Assembly (NCBI GenBank): GCA_036939355.1
Contig: JALLAP010002064.1
Location: 1-12,144 of the forward strand
DNA from: Thalassiosira profunda
Lineage: Eukaryota > Bacillariophyta > Thalassiosirophyceae > Thalassiosirales > Thalassiosiraceae
Length of the DNA stretch: 12,144 nucleotides
Direction of reading: 5' to 3'
Part shown: positions 7,248 through 12,144 of the stretch, piece after piece
How positions within the stretch are numbered: position 1 is the first letter of the stretch
Layout: each line of letters begins with the position of its first letter
Position numbers and translations under genes: made by a program
The notes under the pieces: generated by a model
Database searches by the model: none
What the model was told of the DNA's origin: nothing
Seen by the model: only the letters and a program-made list of their open reading frames with translations

Positions 7248-7694
7248 ATGGTGTCCGTGAAGCTAATTTTCGTGGCCCTCGCGGCTCAATTGCTGGCGGC
7301 GGTGGCCTTCACTGCGCCTTCGCACCGGTCGGTGCATCAAGCTGCGCGAGGAGTATCCTCCACCACCGGGCTCTTCATGGCGGTCGCCGCCCCCGAGAAG
7401 AAGAAGGAGAAGAAAGTCACCAACGAGAGCGACGAGCAGAGCGACATGGACAAGGACCGGGGGTGGTTGGTTCGGCTATATAATGATCCGTTTAATAAGA
7501 GAGAATTTGTGGCGCGGTGTCTCATGGAGGTCTGCGGCCACGACGACGGCACCGCGTTCACTGTCATGATGCAGGCCCACCAGGTTGGCATCGGCGTCAT
7601 CGGAAATTATCACAGGGAGCTGGCCGAGATGTACAAGATGCGGCTATCGGAGGAGGGTCTCTTGATTGATATGGTGCCAGCTGATGACGAGTGA
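7248..7694 (+). CDS. CLPS: Plastid-targeted ClpS-type N-degron adaptor
   Basis: The single-exon protein has 148 residues. Residues 1-20 are a signal peptide (MVSVKLIFVALAAQLLAAVA) followed at F21 by FTAPSHRSVHQAARG, the A-F-x-P-type boundary that sends proteins across the outer membranes of complex plastids. The transit peptide probably ends near GLFMA (41-45). A Lys/Glu-rich linker (50-72) leads into the ClpS core (73-145): LVRLYNDPFNKREFVARCL and FTVMMQAHQVGIGVIG. N79 and D80 and H111 match the residues that hold the amino group of an N-degron. R85 occupies the position of the E. coli Met40 gatekeeper, as I recall for plastid ClpS1. The protein should deliver substrates to the stromal ClpC/ClpP protease. 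No clp neighbour is present, as expected in a nuclear genome. The start has C at -3 but fits the signal peptide. Confidence 0.9.
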   Translation: MVSVKLIFVALAAQLLAAVAFTAPSHRSVHQAARGVSSTTGLFMAVAAPEKKKEKKVTNESDEQSDMDKDRGWLVRLYNDPFNKREFVARCLMEVCGHDDGTAFTVMMQAHQVGIGVIGNYHRELAEMYKMRLSEEGLLIDMVPADDE

Positions 7695-7971
7695 ATCTTT
7701 TGCAAAAATAATGGTAGGGGGGAATTGCGGCTAACAATCCCTGGGCAGGGTTATTTGGAGGAGAGGATTAGGGGAAAGAGCACGAGCGCAGATCTTATTG
7801 TGCAGGTCATGAACATACTGTGTGCTGGGGGAAGGGGGGCACCGGGGTACAGGGGAAGGCCGCACTAGGGGAGAAGCCACAACCAACATGTGCACCTCTA
7901 CTGCACACAAGCATCGTGTAAAAATACCACTGAAAGATTACCAAGCATCATGCCGGCTGCTTCAGCTAGTG
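7695..7971. other. Convergent 3' region between ClpS and the oxygenase-like gene
   Basis: These 277 bases hold the two 3' untranslated regions. A GGGGAAGGGGGGC purine-rich stretch lies near 7828-7840. I see no AATAAA signal and no gene. Confidence 0.5.
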
Positions 7972-9054
7972 CTACGTTTGTCGAAGCCACAGTTCTGTCA
8001 CCTGGCTCTCTTCGGCCAGCGCCTCCTTTACTACCTCGCGCCCTCCTTCCGCAGGTGCCAGCAGCGGCGCCGTTCTCATAGAATGGTCTCTTCGGCGCTC
8101 GTTCCCCAAAAGCCACACTTTTACTGATTGGTTCGATCCTGGCGCAGCGGTAGCACCCTCCTTCTGGGCAGATTTCACTTCTTCCCATTCTGCAAAGGGG
8201 CTGCAAAAGCTGCTTCCCCCGTCCACTTGCAAATCTGCCTCCGCCCTATCCAAGGGAACATCTAACGGTGGCTCCTCGTCTCCAGACCAAACATTGAACA
8301 ATATGACGCTTCGCCCCCATATATCTTCCGGCTCATATTCAGCTCCTCCTTTCACAAATGGAAGCATCCACAGATCTGTTGGGCGGGGTACTGCATGCAT
8401 GTCTCTTCCATCAAATCGCAGCAGCCTCCCAGGCACGGCGGGTACCGTCACGAGCTGCACTTCTTTTGCAACATCATCGTCTGCACATTCCTCTCCCGAT
8501 CCTCTACCGCTTATTGCTTGCAATAGATCTCCGCCCGAGCTGCGGCCCGGGAACACGCACGTGGGCCCTCTCACTTCACTTCCAACTTGCAGGTATAGCA
8601 CGTGCCCGTAGGTTGGATATCGATGCCCGTACCTCTCCTGATACGTTGTCGGGTACCTCAATTGCAAATCTTCGCTGCCGATCGATGATGCATCCTGATC
8701 CATCAGCTTTGAGAAATTCTCGTCCACGTCCGCGTGCGCCTCGATGTGTCTCCATTCCTGACGCGTCCAGTACTCCACATACTGTTTAGTCCCTCCTCCG
8801 CCCTCAACCTCGGTCAAAATGGCATCGAGGGTGCGCTCGATGATGTTTCGTGCGCCGGCGTTGACGAGGGGTCGGGAGAAGCACTTGTGTTCGAGGCCCG
8901 ATTTGGACGCATAAGCGTGCAGTGCCTCCCGTTGCTCGGCCAGGGGAAGGACGCCGTCCCAGACCTGGACCGATTGGGCCGTCGCGCCGAGCGGTGTGGA
9001 GAGAGCCGCGGCCGCCGCGGCTGTGGATAGGAGGATGACGGAGCGCATCGGCAT
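7972..9054 (-). CDS. Secreted/ER 2-oxoglutarate-Fe(II) oxygenase-like protein
   Basis: The single-exon protein has 360 residues. The first ATG in frame is at 9054 (G at -3), with a second two codons later. Residues 1-27 are a signal peptide (MRSVILLSTAAAAAALS then a likely cut after ATA) with no phenylalanine at +1, so entry to the ER or secretion is likelier than plastid import. The fold call rests on a plausible 2-His-1-carboxylate facial triad: H107-x-D109 in RHIEAHADVDE, distal H220 in RFDGRDMHAVPRP, and R248 in GRSVILFNVW for 2-oxoglutarate. The block HVLYLQVGSEVRGPTCVFP (150-168) looks like the core beta strands. A prolyl-hydroxylase-like reaction is possible, but the substrate is unknown. 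After residue 260 comes an acidic linker and a conserved-looking tail (VKVWLLGNERRR). The Gly/Glu/Asp insert at about 180-196 looks like a surface loop. Confidence 0.75.
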   Translation of the reverse strand: MPMRSVILLSTAAAAAALSTPLGATAQSVQVWDGVLPLAEQREALHAYASKSGLEHKCFSRPLVNAGARNIIERTLDAILTEVEGGGGTKQYVEYWTRQEWRHIEAHADVDENFSKLMDQDASSIGSEDLQLRYPTTYQERYGHRYPTYGHVLYLQVGSEVRGPTCVFPGRSSGGDLLQAISGRGSGEECADDDVAKEVQLVTVPAVPGRLLRFDGRDMHAVPRPTDLWMLPFVKGGAEYEPEDIWGRSVILFNVWSGDEEPPLDVPLDRAEADLQVDGGSSFCSPFAEWEEVKSAQKEGATAAPGSNQSVKVWLLGNERRRDHSMRTAPLLAPAEGGREVVKEALAEESQVTELWLRQT

Positions 9055-9287
9055 CTCTGTTGATGTGATGATGCCGCCCGCGCACACATACACCGCACCA
9101 CCAATTGTGGCGCGGCAGCTGCTGCTACGCAGCCTTGCTTCTATTCTGTTTCATAATCAGGATAAAATTTAGAATAGCTCCAACTTACTGACAGGCTGGA
9201 CTTTTGGAGGGAAAGATACCGGTGGAAAATCGTTACATCAGCTGTTGAGGGGGGCCATCTCACGCCCCTGGTAGGTAATCATCGGAA
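9055..9287. promoter_or_regulatory. Divergent promoter between oxygenase-like and sirtuin genes
   Basis: The 233-base region holds an A/T-rich stretch at about 9139-9178, with ATAAAATTT at 9162-9170 as the best TATA-like element. An in-frame stop TAA at 9276-9278 precedes the sirtuin ATG. I see no copy of the ATTCCTnnGTAGA motif here. Confidence 0.45.
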
Positions 9288-10634
9288 ATGGAAGCCTCCG
9301 CGCCCGTCCCTCTTGGGGACACATTCGACGACCGCCTGACGGCCATCGCCCAACTTATTGAATCCAAGAAAAGCATCGTCGTGCTCGCCGGCGCCGGCCT
9401 CAGCGTCTCGTGCGGCATCCCCGACTTTCGATCCAAAACCGGCCTGTACGCCACCCTCGACTACCAGGAGCTCGGCCTCGCCAGTCCGGAGGATCTGTTC
9501 GACATAGAAACGTTTCATGACGATCCCCGCCCGTTCTTCCGGTTCGCCCACTCGCTCTACCCCGGATCGATCGAGCCATCCGCGTCGCATCGATTCCTCG
9601 CGTGGTTGGATCGGCAGGGGAAATTGCTGAGGATTTACACGCAAAATATAGACACATTGGAGCAGGTGGCGGGCGTGAGGGCGGAAAAGGTGGTGTACGC
9701 TCACGGATCTCTGCTGGACGCCACATGCACGAAGTGCAAAGCAAAGTACGGTGCAGCGGACATTGCAGACGATGTGAAATCTGGAACGGTACCGTTGTGC
9801 CGGAGACCTCGGAATAAGAAGGCGAAGCTGTCGACCGAAGACTCTGCAAAGGAGACAGCCACATCGGATCCTCCTGTGGTGCGAAGGGAGAGTTTGCGGA
9901 GGTCCGCAAAGCGTACACTGACGAAAGACGAAAGCAACTTTGAAGCGTTGCAGAAGCAGGGCCTTTGTTGCGGCGTAGTCAAGCCCAACATCACCTTCTT
10001 TGGGGAGAAGATTGGCAACGATGTGGGGAGAAAGCTGCAACAAGATTACAAGACGGCAAACGCATTGATTGTCATGGGCACTTCTCTCTCAGTGTGAGTT
10101 TTGTGCGTTCTCTGTCCTTGTTCACACTCTACCGTCACTGATGATTGCCGGTTGCAAATGCATAGTGCGCCTATGTCCAAAGTGGTTGAATATCTTCCAC
10201 CGAGGATACCAAAGATTCTCATCAATCGAAATATAGTTCGTTTGCCGAAGAAGGCAAGTGCCGACGGCAACAGCTTTGCATTTGATCACTGCCTGCTCGG
10301 CAACTGCGACAATGTAGTCGATGCACTGGAACGGGCGATGAAAGGCGACGGGCAAGCAATATTAGGCAATGGGCTTGTTCAAAAGGACGAGCAATGGCTG
10401 CTGGGACAGCCAAAAGAGAGCGTGCTCTTGTTTCCTGGAGCAGTGATTTCGGGCGCAGCAGAACCAGAGCCCGCGCAGAAGATAATTGTGCACTGCGACG
10501 AATGCCGAAACGTCATCAGCGGAAAGGTCTGGAATTGCAAAACTTGCTTCGACTTTGATCTATGCGACGCGTGTCATCCCGATGCATCGTCTAGACATTT
10601 CGACGGAAAGCACGAGTTTGGAGTGGAGAGTTAA
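9288..10634 (+). CDS. Class I sirtuin deacylase fused to a C-terminal ZZ zinc finger
   Basis: There are two exons, 9288-10093 and 10166-10634, encoding 424 residues. The start has G at -3 and +4. The Rossmann part shows GAGLSVSCGIPDFRS (35-49), TQNID (118-122), catalytic H139 in AHGSL, VKPNITFFGE (231-240) and GTSLSVAPMS across the exon junction. This is the SIRT2/SIRT3/Hst2-type NAD+-dependent lysine deacylase core. Zinc ligands are C147 and C150, then C171, with C227 or C228 about 57 residues later. The insert (about 172-226) is Lys/Arg/Ser-rich with NLS-like RRPRNKKAK and RRESLRRSAKR. Residues 377-424 form a complete ZZ finger: C379, C382, C393, C396, C402, C405, H413, H418, with the family's DFDLCDAC block. 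ZZ domains read protein N-termini, including histone H3 and N-degrons, so a substrate- or chromatin-recruiting role is inferred. Location is probably nuclear. I know of no standard sirtuin with this layout. Confidence 0.92.
10094..10165 (+). other. Sirtuin intron (72 nt, phase 2)
   Basis: The donor GTGAGT begins at 10094 and the acceptor GCATAG ends at 10165. Splicing completes a valine codon and gives GTSLSV-APMS, the expected sirtuin NAD-binding motif. Unspliced, the frame meets TGA at 10095. Confidence 0.93.
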
Positions 10635-10704
10635 CGCCTTCCTTAATGAGGGTTTCGCCCTCACATTTCTACTTCCACATAGAAATCGCATGCACCAAAG
10701 TTCA
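10635..10704. other. Short convergent gap between sirtuin and epimerase stops
   Basis: Only 70 bases separate the two convergent stop codons, so the 3' ends of the two mRNAs almost certainly overlap. No AATAAA is visible on either strand in this gap. Confidence 0.6.
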
Positions 10705-11953
10705 TCATGCGTCGCCGTATCCGTTGGGATTTTTCGTCTGCCACCGCCACGCGTCCTCGCACATGTCATCCAAAGTCATTCTCGCCTCCCATCCCATCTC
10801 CTCCTTCGCCAGGCTGGGATCCGCCATGTAAATTGTCACATCTCCCGGACGGCGCGGTCCGATGACGTGCGGAATGGGTTTGCCCACTGCCTTCCCGAAC
10901 GCTTCCACCATGTCGAGAACGGAATACCCGGTTCCTGTTCCCAAATTGAAAACGTTGAGCTTCCCCGTTCCGCACTTTCCACTGCTGCTGCTCCCATCCA
11001 GGTATCTCAAAGCAGAAACGTGGCCATCGGCCAAGTCCATCACGTGCAAATAGTCGCGGACTCCGGTTCCGTCCGGGGTATCGTAGTCGTTTCCAAAGAT
11101 TGTCACGTGGGGTCTCCGGCCGACTGTGCAGCACGAAACATGAGCTGTCTTGTGCACGTAATTGTAAATCAAAAGCCTTGAGGAATACAAACGCTAACTC
11201 ACCTGCCACTTGTGCCACGAAGGGCATCAGATTGTTGGGCACGCCGCTGGGATCCTCCCCCATCTTCCCCGAGGGATGGGCGCCAACGGGGTTGAAGTAC
11301 CGCAAAATCGCGACGCTCCAATCCTTGGCATCCTGGCCCTGCTCCCGCAAAATAGCGTGGCTCTGGTGAAAGTCCCCCAGAATCTGCTCAATCATGTATT
11401 TGGTCCTCCCGTAGCAGTTGGTGATCGTTACGCCCACCTCGTCCGTCTCCTTCAGCTTGGCCTTCTCGTCCTTCGCCACGCCGTACACCGTCGCCGAGCT
11501 GGAAAACACGATGGACCGGCATCCAAACTCCTCCATCAGGTTGAGCAGCGTCCACGTCGCGCCGATGTTCACCTCGTAGTATTTGAGCGGAATCAGCTTC
11601 GATTCCCCCACGGCCTTGAGGCCGGCGAAGTGCACGGCCGCGTCGAATCCGCCCTTCGGGGCAAACTCCTCGAAGACCGCGCGGAGGGCGGGCCCGTCGC
11701 AGCAATCGACCTTGCGGAAGACCAACCGTCCCTTCGGGTCCTCTCCGGCGCTCCCATCGGCATTGACGGTGAAGCCATCCAGGCCCGAAATCTCGGCCAC
11801 GCGGCGCAACGATTCGCACGAGGAGTTGGCGAGGTTGTCCACCACAACGACCGAGTACTCGACAGTGTTGGCCGGGTCGAGGAGGGCCACGAGGGTGTGG
11901 CTGCCGATGTAGCCGCACCCGCCGGTGACGAGGATGCGCTTTTGGGCGGCCAT
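10705..11953 (-). CDS. GALE: UDP-glucose 4-epimerase (Leloir pathway)
   Basis: There are two exons, 11953-11203 and 11123-10705, encoding 389 residues, somewhat longer than the usual 340-350. The enzyme interconverts UDP-glucose and UDP-galactose using bound NAD+, supplying galactose for glycolipids and polysaccharides. It is an extended short-chain dehydrogenase. It shows the NAD-binding GGCGYIGSH (11-19), VDNL (38-41), HFAGLKAVGES (108-118), catalytic SSSATVYG (151-158), and Y181-x3-K185 in YGRTK. RYFNPVGAHPSGKMGEDP (218-235) and NNLMPFVAQVAVGRRP across the intron are strong epimerase signatures, as is DYDTPDGTGVRDYLHVMDLA. The extra length lies mainly in a loop at about 55-77 (Gly/Asp-rich) and in residues 161-215. 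No targeting peptide is apparent, so the enzyme is probably cytosolic. The 5' leader next to the ATG is very C-rich. Confidence 0.97.
11124..11202 (-). other. GALE: Epimerase intron (79 nt, phase 1)
   Basis: On the minus strand, the donor GTGAGT begins at 11202 and the acceptor TGCACAG ends at 11124. Splicing joins QVA to VGRRPHVTIFGNDYDT, exactly the family sequence at this point. Confidence 0.95.
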
Positions 11954-12059
11954 GGGGGGAGGGGGGTGGGCCCGGGGGAGGAGATGGGGCAGTTATGAGC
12001 AGTTGGCAGTTGCAAAAACAAAATCACAGCCTCACATCAGGAGGGGGGGCCCGGTAGTG

Positions 12060-12072
12060 ATTCCTACGTAGA
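12060..12072 (-). promoter_or_regulatory. TCTACGTAGGAAT motif upstream of the epimerase
   Basis: This is identical over 13 bases to 7099-7111 upstream of ClpS and has the same orientation relative to its gene. Beyond the match, both continue with a loosely similar TAC...CGG-CC. It may be a shared transcription-factor site. Confidence 0.35.
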
Positions 12073-12080
12073 CACCCCCA

Positions 12081-12128
12081 GGTATCAATGTTCGCCGCCG
12101 TTTTATTTCTAGCTGATACCCCGGTATC
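12081..12128. repeat. Clustered GGTATC / GATACC inverted repeats
   Basis: GGTATCA (12081-12087) faces TGATACC (12114-12120) across 26 bases. The latter is immediately followed by a second inverted pair, GATACC-CC-GGTATC (12115-12128). The short arms could form alternative hairpins or serve as paired binding sites. The cluster may continue past the window edge. Confidence 0.5.
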
Positions 12129-12144
12129 TCGCTTTGTTAGCGTA

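Larger units (their letters stand above)
11954..12144. promoter_or_regulatory. Upstream region of the epimerase gene
   Basis: In the direction of the epimerase, the leader before the ATG is a C-rich pyrimidine stretch (11954-11984), with another C-run at 12042-12052. The TCTACGTAGGAAT motif lies at 12072-12060 (minus), about 107 nt before the ATG. GGTATC-type inverted repeats occupy 12081-12128. I find no gene on either strand. Confidence 0.5.

Noticed and set aside
7248..10634. A joint N-degron system formed by ClpS and the sirtuin ZZ finger
   Set aside because: Both domains can read protein N-termini, but ClpS is plastid-targeted and the sirtuin has nuclear-type signals, so proximity is probably coincidental.
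11210..11998. 262-codon plus-strand frame opposite the epimerase
   Set aside because: It is an antisense shadow of a strongly conserved gene with GC-rich third positions and has no family signature of its own.

Overview
The window is nuclear DNA from a compact eukaryotic genome, most likely a photosynthetic stramenopile such as a diatom. Four observations support this. (i) Four of the eight genes have coding regions continuous apart from one frame break, and the other four are interrupted by GT...AG introns. Four of these five introns are only 72-84 nt, and three have a GTGAGT donor. (ii) The ClpS-like protein begins with a signal peptide ending in a V-A-F-T-A-P motif (phenylalanine at +1), the hallmark of bipartite targeting to a complex red-lineage plastid. 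(iii) The proteins are eukaryotic housekeeping families (NOP58, sirtuin, UDP-galactose epimerase). (iv) From memory, the F-box-like/cysteine-rich gene resembles families expanded in diatoms. The species cannot be named from the sequence.

Layout, left to right: an uninterpreted flank (1-380); an F-box-like cysteine-rich protein (minus, 381-1667); a mitochondrial-type cold-shock-domain protein (plus, 2018-2713, one intron); NOP58 (minus, 3051-5020, three exons including a 45-nt first exon); an SLC45/sucrose-transporter-like MFS protein (plus, 5367-6808) whose frame is broken near 6384; a plastid ClpS (plus, 7248-7694); a secreted or ER-type 2-oxoglutarate/Fe(II) oxygenase-like protein (minus, 7972-9054); a sirtuin carrying a C-terminal ZZ zinc finger (plus, 9288-10634, one intron); and UDP-glucose 4-epimerase (minus, 10705-11953, one intron). 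The order is mostly divergent and convergent pairs with 70-440 bp between coding regions.

The genes do not form one pathway. They serve separate compartments: nucleolus (NOP58), mitochondrion (cold-shock protein), plastid (ClpS), secretory system (oxygenase), membrane (transporter), cytosolic sugar metabolism (epimerase), and nucleus or cytosol (sirtuin, F-box protein).

The most notable points are: the sirtuin-ZZ fusion; a 57-residue basic insert splitting the sirtuin zinc module, coincident with a 171-nt GT...AG segment divisible by three; the frame break in the transporter, best explained by one missing A in an A-run; a perfect 11-bp inverted repeat in the F-box/cold-shock divergent promoter; and a degenerate motif (ATTCCTnnGTAGA) recurring upstream of several genes. 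No mobile element, CRISPR array, tRNA or rRNA gene was recognised.
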